NCBI RefSeq assembly: GCF_040954645.1
Contig: NC_092807.1
Location: 3,100,001 to 3,164,000 of the forward strand
Origin: Diabrotica undecimpunctata
Taxonomy: Eukaryota; Arthropoda; Insecta; Coleoptera; Chrysomelidae
Reading direction: 5' to 3'
DNA: 64,000 nt
How positions within the stretch are numbered: position 1 is the first letter of the stretch; the number at the start of each line of letters is the position of its first letter. The notes below the pieces were generated by a model, which saw only the letters and a list, made by a program, of their open reading frames with translations, did no database searches and was not told where the DNA came from. A program made the position numbers and the translations under genes. Positions 1 to 11,558 of this stretch are shown piece by piece.

Positions 1-914
1 CTGCGTGTATCTTTTCCAGTATATATAAAACCATTTAGCAAATAATGTGTCTTAGAGTCTACTAAACACTGCATTTTCAGACCGTATTTGTCTGGCTTAT
101 TTTTGCGATACATCCTGAATTGGCACCTTCCTCTAAATGCAATAAGCATTTCATCTATTGTGAGATATTCACCACAGCTATAATTGGACTGGCAATTAAT
201 TACAAACATATTAAAAATATTGGATATAGCTGCCAGTTTATCTCCGTGCGCAATACGTTCTTGTCTAGTAGCTGGGTCGTCAAAACAAAGGCTTCCAAGC
301 AAAAAATAAAATCGGTTTAGTGACATGGTTACTCGAAATATATCACGGCCAGTACCATTCGTAGCAAATAAAGACCTTAAATCTTCATTATTGGATTTAT
401 ATACCCCAGCTAAATATAATAAGCCTAAGAAGGCCTTTAATTCAATTATGTCAAGATGATTGGTATATTGACACGATAAATTGTGTAAATTATATTTAGA
501 AGCCATATTAGTTATTCGTTCATTGGTTTTCTCAAGAATTTCTTGCAATATATCGTGGCTAATAATACATTCCCAAGCATCAACTGGTTTCTCTGGCATA
601 CTAGCTCGAGCTTTTTCAATAACACCAGGTAAATGACTAATTAAATTATGCTTACGTGTACGAGAAAAGGTGGGAGAAGTTTTAGACCAATTGTACCTAT
701 TTTTGCCATAAAACACATCCCTTGAGTCAGCTATATCACTTTCTTCACCCCAATATTCACTACCAGTTTCGGAATTATTAATTTGCCAATTTTTTTCGTC
801 ATCATCGTCCCATTCCTCTTTACTGTCTGTTTCGTGATCACTGTGTTCACTAGCCTGGTCTAAAAACTCACTGTCACTAACTAGTCCATTGTCCATAAGA
901 CTACACCCCGCCAT
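1..914 (-). CDS. piggyBac-like transposase, N-terminal 304 residues
   Basis: DDE/D transposase of the piggyBac family, which cuts and pastes DNA at TTAA. The frame opens with ATG at 914-912 and stays open to the window edge without a stop. The first ~65 residues are strongly acidic (many D, E and S), as usual for this family, and are followed by the DDE_Tnp_1_7 core. The block with DEMLIAFRGR carries the expected first catalytic aspartate at about residue 254, followed by a KPDKYGLK-like stretch. The remaining catalytic residues and the C-terminal zinc finger would lie left of the window. The ATG was chosen because it precedes the acidic tail and follows the terminal region directly. No frameshift or stop is visible, so this copy may be intact. 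Confidence 0.85.
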   Translation of the reverse strand, partial: MAGCSLMDNGLVSDSEFLDQASEHSDHETDSKEEWDDDDEKNWQINNSETGSEYWGEESDIADSRDVFYGKNRYNWSKTSPTFSRTRKHNLISHLPGVIEKARASMPEKPVDAWECIISHDILQEILEKTNERITNMASKYNLHNLSCQYTNHLDIIELKAFLGLLYLAGVYKSNNEDLRSLFATNGTGRDIFRVTMSLNRFYFLLGSLCFDDPATRQERIAHGDKLAAISNIFNMFVINCQSNYSCGEYLTIDEMLIAFRGRCQFRMYRKNKPDKYGLKMQCLVDSKTHYLLNGFIYTGKDTR

Positions 915-1154
915 TTCAAATTACTCGTTAATTGCACTAGAAACACTTATACCATAAGCGGGTCAAAATTGACCCTATGCGTGCCTAACTCTGCAGTAGT
1001 AACAGATAAACTAACGGAATTTTCGTAGATCAATAAATCACCTACCGGTTGAAGATTAGCAGAAAGCGCGCAATGCTCAATCTATGTTTCGGTAGCGAAA
1101 CTTGGCATTAAAAACGCGGGGGGTCAATTTTGACCCTGCCGTGGTACTTAAGGG
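1..1154 (-). mobile_element. piggyBac-like transposon, left part (runs off window)
   Basis: One end of a piggyBac-type element. A TTAA lies at 1155-1158 and the element begins at 1154 with CCCTTAAGTACC read on the minus strand; a CCC start next to TTAA is the normal piggyBac terminus. Between the terminus and the transposase start are two near-identical 16-nt palindrome-like blocks (960-975 and 1121-1136, GGGTCAAAATTGACCC and its near match), which I infer to be subterminal binding sites. The other end lies outside the window, so completeness cannot be judged. Confidence 0.85.
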
Positions 1155-1204
1155 TTAATGTAAATAAGAAATAGAGTTTGTAAGTGTCTAAAAATAGACG
1201 CTTC

Positions 1205-1640
1205 TTAACCCATTATGATCCGAGTAATTTTTTTTTGTAATTTATCAACCCTTTCATTACTGTACTGTTCACCTTTCAACCGATTAAATAAAATTTAGTT
1301 GCTAATTAACACAGGTTAGTGATATATATTGTTTATTTTTGATATTGTTTTCATCGATTTTACCATAATTTCTAAACGGGACTCTAGTGTCCCAGTAGTA
1401 GTTTATACCGGGTCGTATTTATCCCATTCGATTTGTTTAGTTTCAGACTTACTATGGCACGTAGACGTTTTCGAATACAAAAAGAGCTTCAAGAAGAAAT
1501 TGAAAACCTCTAAATCAAATATTTCTGAAAATGAATCCGACGAAGAACCTTAAGCTGCCTCAAAGTCTGATTATGTACCTGGTGACAATTCTGCCTCAGA
1601 TTCTGATCCTTTTTGTATTTTGTAAATACAAATTTGAATT
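1205..1640 (+). mobile_element. piggyBac-like remnant, deletion derivative
   Basis: TTAA at 1205-1208 followed by CCCATTATGATCC resembles a piggyBac terminus. An imperfect palindrome GGGACTCTAGTGTCCC (about 1378-1393) parallels the subterminal blocks of the neighbouring element. A short broken frame starts with ATG at 1454; it has an early stop at 1511-1513, then acidic D/E/S-rich codons to about 1610 that resemble a piggyBac N-terminus. The rest of the transposase is missing and the right end is not recognisable. Confidence 0.45.
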
Positions 1641-1765
1641 TTGAAAATGAGAAGAATTTTTGATTATTAATACATATTATCAAATTCTCCCATTCATCAT
1701 TTATATTTAGTTTAGTAGATTTTGTCCCATATATTGATTTTTAATATACATAATTTCCGCGGTAT

Positions 1766-2481
1766 CATCATCATTGGTGCTACAGCCCTATAAAAGAGCC
1801 TCGACCTTCCCAAGTCTATTACGCCAGTCAGTTCTATCAATTGCCAACTGTTGCCAGTTTGCTGCGCCTATTTGTCTACCATCCTCATCTACACCATCCC
1901 TCCATCTGAGTTTTGGTCTACCCCTTTTTCTACTTCCCACAGGTTGTGACATAAGGATTCTTCTAGGAGGGTTGTTCTGCTGTGATCTTGCCAGATGTCC
2001 TGCCCATCTTAGTCTTCCTATTTTTATAAAGGATACTACGTCTTTACCACCAAATATATGTTTATATCTGTGATATATCTCGTAGTTGTACCTCCTTCTC
2101 CAAACACCATTTTCACAGATGCCACCAAATATTCTTCTCAGAATCCTTCGTTCAAATATAAGCAGGAGATTTTTATATAGGTATATATGGTTATATAGTA
2201 TAAGGGTTTTGTATATATGGTTATTTTTGTTTTTTGGCTTAAGTTTCTGCTTCTCATATGTCTACTCAGTCCAAAATAGCATTTGTTTGCTAGGATTATT
2301 CTTCGCTTGATTTCTTCCGTCATGACGTTCTCCTTGGTGATCAGGGAGCCTAAGTATGTGAATTTGTCCACCACTTCAAAGGTAGAATTATCAACCGTGA
2401 ATTGGTGGTCGATGTTTCTGGCTCTATTGTTGGGTGTTGATGCCATTATCTTAGTTTTCTCCTAATTTACTTTACTTTAGA
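1766..2481 (-). mobile_element. LINE 3' fragment with 16-bp target duplication
   Basis: A 5'-truncated non-LTR retrotransposon flanked by identical ATAATTTCCGCGGTAT at 1750-1765 and 2482-2497. Minus-strand codons give the thumb and C-terminus of a reverse-transcriptase protein: KFTYLGSLI near 2380, ILRRIFGG near 2130, and a RLRWAGHLAR/GRPKLRWRDGV-type end near 1900-2000. The tail next to the left duplication is (GAT)n. An AT-rich expansion near 2160-2220 and frame changes break the frame. Confidence 0.8.
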
Positions 2482-2581
2482 TAATTTCCGCGGTATACTC
2501 AAGTATTTTATTCTTGGCTTCGCAATTCTTCACTATTATGTAGTTTATTATCGATCTTCATCCTCAAACACTGCAGGTGTA

Positions 2582-4720
2582 TTGGTGAATACGATTATGT
2601 CCAAAGAACATTCACTTTGTTACCTAAATATCTCAATTAATGTAGTGACTCAAAGTCAAAGTATCGCCAAGATTTTCGCGCAGCCCTTTCAATCCAAAAC
2701 GCTAAATCAAAATAAGTCTTCTTTATACTCTGTTAGCATCCCAAGTGGTAAAACTAACGATATTTCCAACCCAATAAACTTGCCCTTTTCTAAGCAAGAA
2801 TTGACTCTAGCCCTATCCACTACAAAAAAACTCAGCTGGTGGCCCTGATGACATCCCCCCAATTTTTCTCAAATACTTCTATGAAGAAACTGTAAATAAA
2901 TTGCTTTAATTGTACAACCTAATCTGGTCCCGACAAGAATTTCCTTCCAAATGGAGGGAATCCTCCAACAAATTATAACTCTCCAAACTCGTTTTGGCCA
3001 ATCTCCCTTAAATGTACCCTTTGCAAATAATTGGAAAAAATGATCAACAAGCAATTAATTTGATATCTAGTTTTGGTATCTAATTCTGGTAAAATATCTG
3101 GCTTTAGACATAACCGAAGTACAACTGATAATTTAGTGATCCTGCAAACAGATATAGCAAATGCTATGGCCTTCAAGCAAGACTTAATCGTAATAATTTT
3201 TGGTATAGAAAGTGCTTTCGATACAACATGTAAGTCGGTTATCCTTAAAAAACTGATAGAAAATAATCTTACGGGCAACATAGTATGCTTTATAAACAAC
3301 TTTTTAAATAATAGAAATTTCAGAATCACAGTTAACGGAGTATTATCCGACAACTATGTCACTGAAAATGGTGTACCCCAAGGTTCTACTTTGAGTTCTA
3401 CCCTCTTTCTACTAGCCATCAATATTTGCTCTCATATAAAATCTCCTGTTAAATTTGCTCTATACGCAGACGACCTTATTGTATACTGCCAAGGAAAATC
3501 CACAGCTGCAACCTCATCTTTAATACAAAATTCTGTCGAGTCCCTTACTACATGGTCCGAGAAAACTGGCTTCAGGTTCTCTTTCTATAAATCCAAAATA
3601 ATTAAATTCGTCACGAGATACAACAGCTCAGAAATACCCAAAATAACACTAAACGGAGTAAATTTAGAGTTAATTAAATAAATGAATTTGTTAAAGACAT
3701 TATCCCACCATCAATGTGGTGCCGATGAAAGTGTACTACTCAAAATATATCGAGCTATAATCCGATCCAAATTAGAGTATGGTTGTATAGTTTACTTGTC
3801 CGCATCAAATAATTTATTACAATTTTTAAATTTTGATCCAATCCCGCTGAAAGTCTCTGTTGTGAATCTCATGAACTCCCCCTTTACCTTAGGAGGCAGC
3901 AACTACTACTATCTTATGCTATCAGAATTTCATCGAATCCGACTAACCCTGTATTTAATCTTCTAACTTCGCCAAGACCTGGACTCGTAAAGTCGCCCAG
4001 ATGTATACTTTCAATCCCACAAATCCTGCAACCGTTGTGCCAAGACACAAAATTATCTCAATCACTTGCATCTGTAAAATCAGAATCTCCGCCATGGTCT
4101 AAAACATCTTCTTTTATAAACACTTTGTAAATTTAATAAGCAACAAACAAATAATATCATTTTTCTACAAGCTTTCAATGATATTGTGAATACATCCCAC
4201 TATGATAAGGTGCTTTATACCCATGCATCCCGAAACGCAGATAGAGTTGGTGGTTCTGTCACTACAGTTGATACAGTATTAGGACAATACCGAATATCCA
4301 ACGAATGTAGCGTGTTTTTAGGAGAACTCTTCAGTATTTCAAAAGCTCTCCAGTTCCTTTTTGACAATCATCAAAGTGTAGCTCTGTTCACCGATTCCTT
4401 ATCCGCAATTCATTCGTTATGTAATATTTTCGATCAACATCACCTAGTGCAAAAAATACTAGAATCGATCAATCTCCACACTTCCCGAGAGACTTTAATA
4501 ACAATAATATGGGTGCCTTCTCATATCGGCATCCAAAAAATTGAGATGACTTACATCGCTGCAAAAAAAGCAATCTACATCCTACTTACCCATAGAACAC
4601 CCAGAAGATATAAAATCAAAATTCAAAAGGAATATACAAGGCAAGTGGCAGGAACTTTGGATCACCAAATACACAAAGCTCAGAGAAATACAATATAATG
4701 TTAACAGCTATTTATCCCTA
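2582..4720 (+). pseudogene. LINE ORF2 remnant: reverse transcriptase and RNase H
   Basis: RT motifs are readable: FRHNRSTTDNL (finger region), NGVPQGSTLS and YADDLIVYC (catalytic YADD near 3460). RNase H residues follow: GELFSISKAL (E), FTDSLSAI (D) and WVPSHIG (H). Several stops and frame changes occur (stop at about 2845, between 2990 and 3070, at 3679 and at 3964). Codons up to 4720 lead directly into the frame at 7278 once the inner element is removed. The 2582-2848 part matches the linker upstream of RT. Confidence 0.75.
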
Positions 4721-7277
4721 GCATTTCTGCTCCTACGGCGAATGCCGACGAAGAAGAAGTGGAATTATTTTACCGAGATATCGAAGAGACACTGAGAATA
4801 ACGAAAACAAGAGAAATCACGATAGTCCCAGGTGATCTCAATGCAAAGATTGGAAAGGGACAAAGCGGAAAGTGTATAGGACACTATGGTATGGGAAATC
4901 GAAACAAGAGAGGTGACCGTCTGTTACAATTCTGTCAAGAGCAGAAATTAATTATTACAAACACATTTTTCAAGTTACAAAACAGACGACTGTATACTTG
5001 GCGATCGCCCGCAGATATATCGGAAAAAGTAGTCAAGAACCAGATAGACTACATTACGATCAATGAAAGATACCTTAATGCTGTTAAAGTCGTAAAAGCA
5101 TATCCTGGATCAGACGTGGCCTCAGATCACAATCCACTTATCGCCAAGATTACACTCACCCTTAAGAATATTAAAAGACATCAAAGAATCCCTACAATAG
5201 ACACAAGAAAACTTAAAGAACCTAACGTTGAATTCCTCCAATATGAACTGCATGTGAACTGCAGCAAATTGAACACAAACACCAATGATATTGACGAGTA
5301 CTGGGATCGACTAAAACATTGTCTACTGGAACCCTGTAAAGAAATACTAAAGACTTCCGTAAGGAGAAAAGAAGAATGGATGAATCATGAGATACTCAAA
5401 TTATGATGAAACAACGGAGACAATTTAAAAACAAAGAACAATAAATACAGAGAGATAAACCACGAGATCAGGAAGATGATAAAGCAGGCAAAAGAAAAAT
5501 ACTTTAAAGAGAAATGCAAAGAGATCGAAGATCTTCAAAATAAATATGATCTGTTTAACCTACACAATAAAGTTAAAGAACTGGCAGGACTATGAAAACA
5601 AAATCCCACTGGTGCACTTCTGGATAGACGGGACTACTATAACACAGACGGACGAGAAAGTACAAAGATGGGCAGAATATATCGACGAACTGTTTGATGA
5701 TGAAAGAGGAGATCTGGAGCACATAGAACTTACGTCAGAAGAAATAGGTCCATATATTACAAAAGAAGAAATATTACACACATTAAAAACAATGAAGAGT
5801 GGGAAAAGCCCTGGACCTGACATGCTTCCTATAGAAATCCTAAAAATTCTAGATGAGAAGCACATTGATGTTTTAGTGACACTCTTGAACCAAATTTATA
5901 GTTCAGGCGTATTACCCAAACAGTGGTTAAAGTCGATTTTTATTTGTCCCCCCAAAAAGAAAAACGCAAGAAAATGCAGCGATTACTGCACCATTAGCTT
6001 GATGTCTCATGTGCTAAAGTTACTACTAAAAGTCACCCATAACCGAATATATCACAAACTGGACATAGACGTTAATGATACAGAATCTGGTTTTCGCAAA
6101 GACCTAAGAACGCGTGAAGCTCTTTTTTCACTTAATATACTGATACAAAGATGCCTGGACGTCAATCAAGATATATACGCATGTTTTATTCACTATAATA
6201 AGGCATTCGATAATGTACGACATGAACAAGTAATGAATGTCCTGATTGACTACAACGACCTCAGGATCATATCAAATTTATACTATAAACAGCGAGCAAA
6301 AGTACGTGTTAAGGAACAGCTGTCAGAATAAATTGAAATTAGACGTGGAGTGAGACAGGGATGCTTATTGTCGCTAATTCTTTTTAATGCCTACTACGAA
6401 GAGATCCTGAAAAAAGCTGTTGAGGGTAAAACAGCTGAAATAAAGGTAAATTGAGTTCCCATTAACAACATTGGATATGCGGACGACACTGTGATCTTAG
6501 CCGAAAATATTGAAGATCTTCAGAGAATGGTGACCAGAATAGTGGAGTATGGAAAAGAGTACGGTCTAACAATGAACGTCAAGAATACAAAATTTATGAG
6601 AATATCGAAAACTCAAAGAAATAACGAGAATCTTCTAATAAACGGAACCAACATCGAACAAGTGGACAAATATGCATATCTGGGAACAATGATTTACTCT
6701 ACAAATGATTACATTCAGGAAACAAAATCAGAATAGAAAAGGCTAGAGCAAATTTCAACAAAATGAGAAGAGTGCTATGTACGAGTGATTTAAAATTGGA
6801 ACTTGTTGAAGAGTTAGGTTGGCGAGGTGCTATGTTTTTTCGACTTTTTTTATGGAATGGAATCTTGGACCTTAAACGCGACATCAATTAAAAAACTGGA
6901 ATCATTCGAGCTGTGGGTGTATAAAAGAATTCTGAAAATATCGTGGACAGAACACGTCACAAACAAAGAGATTCTGAGAAGGATGAATAAAGAAATAAAA
7001 ATTTTAAATACAATTAAAACAAGAAAATTGGAATATCTCGCACATACTACACGTGGAAAGAAATACACAAATACTCCAACTGATTATGCAGGGAAAGATC
7101 CAAGGAAAGAGAAGCATAGGGAGGCGTAGAATGTCATGGCTGCGCAACCTGAGAGAGTGGTATGGATGTACATTAAATGAACTTTTCAGAGCAGCCGTCT
7201 CAAAAGTCCCAATAGCTATGATGATTGCCGACCTCCGCAGCGGAGATGGCACTTGAAGAAGAAGAAGAAGATCCCTA
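4721..7277 (+). mobile_element. RTE-like LINE nested in another LINE
   Basis: Flanked by ATCCCTA at 4714-4720 and 7271-7277. Removing one copy plus the insert joins the outer LINE frame without a shift: codons for NSYLSL meet TSLNRKEK. The insert ends in (GAA)n, the tail seen on four other copies of this family in the window. Its codons run from an APE-type endonuclease through RT to the C-terminus. Confidence 0.85.
4756..7256 (+). pseudogene. RTE-like endonuclease-reverse transcriptase, broken
   Basis: In order: endonuclease core (IVPGDLNAKIG near 4830; YTWRSP near 4995; NQIDYI near 5040; SDHNPL near 5125), linker with MKSGKSPGPDMLPIEI (5790-5850), RT fingers and palm (KAFDNVRHEQ near 6200; RRGVRQGCLLS-like near 6340-6370; YADDTVILAEN near 6478, the catalytic box), thumb (DKYAYLGTMI near 6670) and C-terminus (LREWYGCTLNELFRAA near 7150; stop after DLRSGDGT at 7256). 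Stops at 5404 and 6329, and frame changes near 5545, 6450 and 6740-6830, show it is dead. The layout fits the RTE/BovB clade. Confidence 0.8.
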
Positions 7278-7556
7278 ACATCCCTGAACAGAAAAGAGAA
7301 GATCGTAATACGAAGATTGAGGATAGGACACACACGTTTGACACACGGTCACCTTATGTCCTCTACAGACGAACAGTTATGCTCCCACTGCAACGATATT
7401 CCTATTACCGTTAAGCACATCCTCACAGAATGTCAACACTACCAGGCCAATCGCATTGCCAACAATATAACACAAAGTTTAAAAGAACTTTTGAACTGTG
7501 CAAGCCGACTCAAGAGAATAATTAATATACTTCCTAAAGACCACACAGTTGTTTAA
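7278..7556 (+). pseudogene. C-terminal tail of the outer LINE
   Basis: Frame resumes after the nested insertion and ends at TAA 7554-7556. It contains LRIGHTRLTHGHLMS and a CCHC-like knuckle C-S-H-C...VKHILTEC, a frequent C-terminus of I/R1-group LINE proteins. The join with codons at 4720 is in phase. Confidence 0.75.
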
Positions 7557-7841
7557 CAAAATATAATAATTTAGATAATATATATATTGTTATTGTTTAC
7601 TATTGTAAACTCTGTATCATAACCCTCTAGGTACTATTGTAAACATTTGCTCCCGTGTCAATGACCAAAGATGTCGAGACACGTTAATTCGAAATATAGA
7701 TCTCAATTATTGTCCTTTGTTATTATTTAAGTGCTGTTCACTGTTTCTTCCGACTTCTTCTAGAATATGCAAGTGTTAGATTCTAGCATTTAAGTATCCA
7801 AAATAAACATGCGTAGTAATTAAACCTAATTTTTGTTGTAG
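7557..7841 (+). other. LINE 3' UTR and intron end with splice acceptor
   Basis: No gene here. The first part is AT-rich sequence after the LINE stop and is probably its 3' UTR. The last 20 bases form a pyrimidine-rich acceptor, TTTTTGTTGTAG, with AG at 7840-7841, just before the Trc8 exon. Confidence 0.6.
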
Positions 7842-9532
7842 GTTGTGCGACAGCATTATGCCTCTTCATACTCAGCACGAAACACCTGATGGTGGTCTAC
7901 ATGTATCTCATGTCCGTCGGATTGGTATTCGTCTCGTACTGGACCAACGTCAACACCGTCAACACAGCGCTGAATCTGGAGACCTTCGGAAACGGAACGC
8001 TCAACATCATCAACGTGGTGTCACTGAGTTTGGAGCAACTATTCCAGCACAAAGATTACTTTTACAACATCTTTCAAAATTATTTCATTCAAATTTTGTT
8101 GTCTATTATATTTACTAATATCCATCTTGGTCCCAGGAATCCACTATTGCAGAAAGTATTACCGATAGCGTTCCTGGTGCCTTCTGTTCTGGTTATTTTG
8201 CCTACACCTCCGGTACTTCTGTCCCACATACCGATGGTAGCTGCACTGATACCTCTAGCTCTAGTCAAATTCGTTCTGTGTACGTCTCTTCTACAAATCA
8301 TCCATTCCATATACTCGGGCTACCTGCACGCGAAGAATTTTGTGTCCAATTTCGGCATGTCTGCACTCGTCGAATCAGAATGGTTGAGACTGAACGTACC
8401 AGAAGTACTGAGAACTTTCTGGATGCTGCGAGTATTAGAGAACGCCGCAATTTTCTATCTATCAGGATATTGGGACATAGATGATGGGCACTCTCCGTAT
8501 TTCAGACTCATGAAGTACTTGATGGTGACAGGTTGCGATACGTTGACAGCGGTACTCGGCATAACTAGCGTAGTATCTTGTATGTGCAATTTCATCGGAA
8601 AATTCTTCCAATGGGTGTTGTTAACTGACGATGAAAACGACAAAAATTTCGGTACCGTTTCTGCTATAGTATTCTACATACTAGCCCTACAGACCGGACT
8701 AACGGGACTTGAACCTGAAGTACGATTCGTACGATTGTGCAGAAACTTTTGTTTATTATTCACAGCACTATTGCACTTCACTCACAACGTGGTAAATCCT
8801 TTGTTGATGAGTTTGAGCGCCTCGCACAATCCTTCTTTGAAAAAACACTTGCATGCCCTTCTGGTATGTCTAGTGCTCGTCATTTTACCGATACTGCTTA
8901 TGTACTACTTGTGGAAGACTCAAGAAACTTCCACGTGGCTACTAGCAGTCACGGCTTTTAGTATAGAAGTGATAGTTAAAGTATTCGTGTCGTTAGCTAT
9001 TTATTCACTATTTCTTCTTGACGCTAGAAGAGAAACGTTCTGGGAAAAGCTTGACGACTACATCTATTACATACGAGCATTTGGCAATACCATAGAGTTC
9101 TGTTTCGGCATATTTTTGTTCTTTAACGGAGCATGGATCTTGCTCTTTGAGAGCGGCAGTGCCATCAGAGCCGCCATGATGTGCATCCACGCCTATTTCA
9201 ACATCTGGTGCGACGCCAAAGCGGGCTGGTCCGTCTTCATCAAGCGAAGAACAGCTGTCAATAAAATAGAGTCTCTACCGGAAGCCGACAGGGAGCAATT
9301 GCGCCTATTGGACGACGTGTGCGCCATATGCTACCAAGAGATGCAGAGCGCCAAAATAACCAAATGCAGGCACTTCTTCCACGGTGTCTGCCTCAGGAAG
9401 TGGCTCTACGTCCAAGACAGATGCCCGCTCTGTCACGAGATCCTTCACGGCATCGAATCGGACGAGAGGAAAGAAACGAACCAACAAGCGGTCAACGCCA
9501 ACGTGGCCGAAGAACACAACTACGATAGGTGA
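7842..9532 (+). CDS. Trc8: TRC8/RNF139-like RING-H2 E3 ubiquitin ligase, last coding exon
   Basis: Multi-pass ER-type membrane ubiquitin ligase; vertebrate TRC8 acts in sterol-linked and ER-associated protein turnover (family knowledge). The exon starts after AG at 7841. Its first two bases complete a split codon, then 562 codons run to TGA at 9530-9532. Residues are numbered from the internal ATG at 7889. Many hydrophobic segments fill residues 1-440 (TRC8_N domain), followed by a RING-H2 at 478-515: CAIC, then KCRHFFHGVC, then CPLC, giving C3H2C3 zinc ligands. LRKWLYVQD between them is a TRC8 hallmark. The C-tail is charged. Roughly 100 N-terminal residues are expected on upstream exons outside the window, so the ATG at 7889 is probably internal. 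No stop or frameshift is seen, so it is very likely functional. RNF145 is the main alternative name. Confidence 0.88.
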
Positions 9533-10260
9533 TAGAATGTAGACAATGTGATATAGGTTAATTTTATGAAATGAGCTTGGAGGGTACAGGACTGTAATTG
9601 TCACCACGAACCACGTTTTTATTGGCTGTTAATTGACTTTGAGAAAAGATATTTATTTCCTGATAAGAAGATATACGATATACATGTAAATTTTTATCAG
9701 TAAAGTTGGCAGTTTCGGTACAGGTTTGTACAGATTAAGTTTACTACCTTTATATACATAGATACCTTTTATTTCCTCACCATTTCTTTCTTTAGTTCCA
9801 TTCCAGATACTTAATGTTACGTTCATAGTTATTTTGATCAATCCGCATCCGGTCACATGTAATTTTGCGAAATTTGACACCATTAATCAAGTTCTTTTTC
9901 CTTTCTACATTTGCTGTCTCGTGAGACACGATTAAACAGCTTTTTCCTGTCTAGAACTGTTCTTTCTGGCCACCTATGCGACCACCACGCAGGCGCTTGC
10001 ATTTGTGGCCTGAAATAACAGGTCCAGACTGGAAAAACTCACTAATGGTTTCCTACGTCATTACAAGTCTAGACAAGAAAAAACCTGATTAATGGTGTCA
10101 AGATTTGCATTTAGATAATAAGATTAAATTCCTGGAAGTCCAGGTGGCCTGAAAAAACAAGCCTAGACAGAAAAATCTTACAAATTATGTCAAATTTTGC
10201 AGAATCGGTATGTTCACCAGACCTCTATCATTTACTTTTTACTTGTGAGGCTTTGATCTG
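9533..10260 (+). repeat. Trc8 3' flank with a ~40-nt motif in four copies
   Basis: Probably 3' UTR and flank; no certain polyadenylation signal can be picked. A motif close to GTGGCCTGAAAAAACA, continuing with TCTAGACAGGAAAAA, appears at about 10004-10047, 10064-10098 (partial) and 10142-10185 on the plus strand, and inverted at 9931-9975. The inverted copy could pair with the direct copies. No coding signal. Confidence 0.55.
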
Positions 10261-10639
10261 AATCATATGAACTGCTTTTTTTTGCCATAAGAATAAGTAA
10301 CTTTTTATTAAAATCAGTCAATCTTCAATCCTGTAAGCCTATAACGATCGTGGAGTTCATTTATGCCACGAGCTGTGCCAAATGGGGTTTACCAGAGTGA
10401 TATTAGTCATATACATGGTGTGTCCAAGCAATTGATGAGCTTCTGCTTAAGCTTTTCCTTCTAATACAAGGTTTTCTAATGTTTTAGTCTTGAGTGAATA
10501 ACAATTGTGGAAAAGCTTGTCTTTCCTTCCATAGTATTCAGATATATATGCATATAAAACAATTTTCCAGATATATTCATTTTGCAGTGGATCTACTAAC
10601 TACGGTTCTTCTTTCTGTATTGTTTTGTCATTAACGTCA
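10261..10639. other. AT-rich intergenic sequence, nothing identified
   Basis: No open frame, terminal repeat or splice structure that I can support. Confidence 0.5.
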
Positions 10640-11558
10640 CTCAGTTGAAGGTCCAAATAACTAAAAGAATAATTGGAACGTGAAAAAGTGAATTAATTTT
10701 GTGCTTTTGACATTGTCACCGTCACTTGTCATTTAACCTAACCCCAAAATAGTTTGTGGTTTGTCGTTAACTCAATCGATTAAAAAAATGTCTACTTTCG
10801 CCTTCATCTGGTATTCATGTCTTACTTTAAGATATATATTATAAAAAAACAAACCTCAAATAGATATTTTATTTTTGTTTGTATTCTGTTGTACTCTTTT
10901 AAACCTGTATTGAACTTTGAACTCCTCTAGTAATTTCTATATCTCTTGTATAAATATCCAATTTTCTCCTTTGTATAATTTTTTCCACTTATAAATGTTC
11001 TTAAAACCTAACACATAATAATCACCTGGTTTGTCCTATAAAAGCGACATAAATCTGTTCCTACTCTTGATCTAGATTATATTTTTGTAAAAAAAATAAA
11101 CCAAACATTGTACATATTGTTCTTATGACTAATTATATGATAAGTGTACAGAAACTGTCAATTTTTAGTATTAAGGGGTGGCGAGAAGTATTGGTCTCAG
11201 AAAATTGTGTGAATACGGTAAGAATTATAGTTTTCATATTTAAAAGGAAAAATTATGTGTTGATATTTGCCAATGTTAAATTAAAACTGTAGTGGAAGTG
11301 TCAGAACAAAGCAAACGAACGGTATAAGGCTAAATTGAGCATCGATTGTGAAATAAAAGGTAGTAATTTCACTATATTCTTCAAATTATGGTTTTTTCTG
11401 TTTCTTTAGTCTAAATGGCCATTGTTTTCCTCCCTTTTCCTCAAATACTCCCTTTTATACTGTTTTCTCATCATATTTCTCTTCCTTTTTTTATCAAAGG
11501 TACTTTATTTTGAAAACTTTAAATATTCTCTCTATTTAATTTAATTTAGTACTTAGTA

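Larger units (their letters stand above)
2580..7560 (+). mobile_element. Non-LTR retrotransposon with RT and RNase H, split by a second LINE
   Basis: Outer element of a nest. It supplies RT (about 2850-3680), linker (3682-3966), RNase H (4186-4620) and a C-terminal tail that resumes at 7278-7556 after the inner element. The order RT then RNase H fits the I/R1-like group. The 5' part with the endonuclease is missing or decayed. The 3' UTR probably runs a few hundred bases past the stop at 7554-7556; no clear poly(A) tail marks its end. It lies in the intron before the Trc8 exon, in the same orientation as that gene. Confidence 0.8.

Noticed and set aside
1774..2310. Plus-strand open frames of 74-99 residues
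   Set aside because: They are the antisense of the minus-strand LINE C-terminus at 1766-2481, whose frame shows conserved RT-thumb blocks.
7843..8118. Plus-strand frame in the Trc8 exon in a different phase
   Set aside because: Overlaps the true TRC8 frame, has no domain, and ends within the exon.
9305..9607. Minus-strand 100-residue frame
   Set aside because: Antisense of the RING region of Trc8; composition is a shadow of the GC-rich coding strand.
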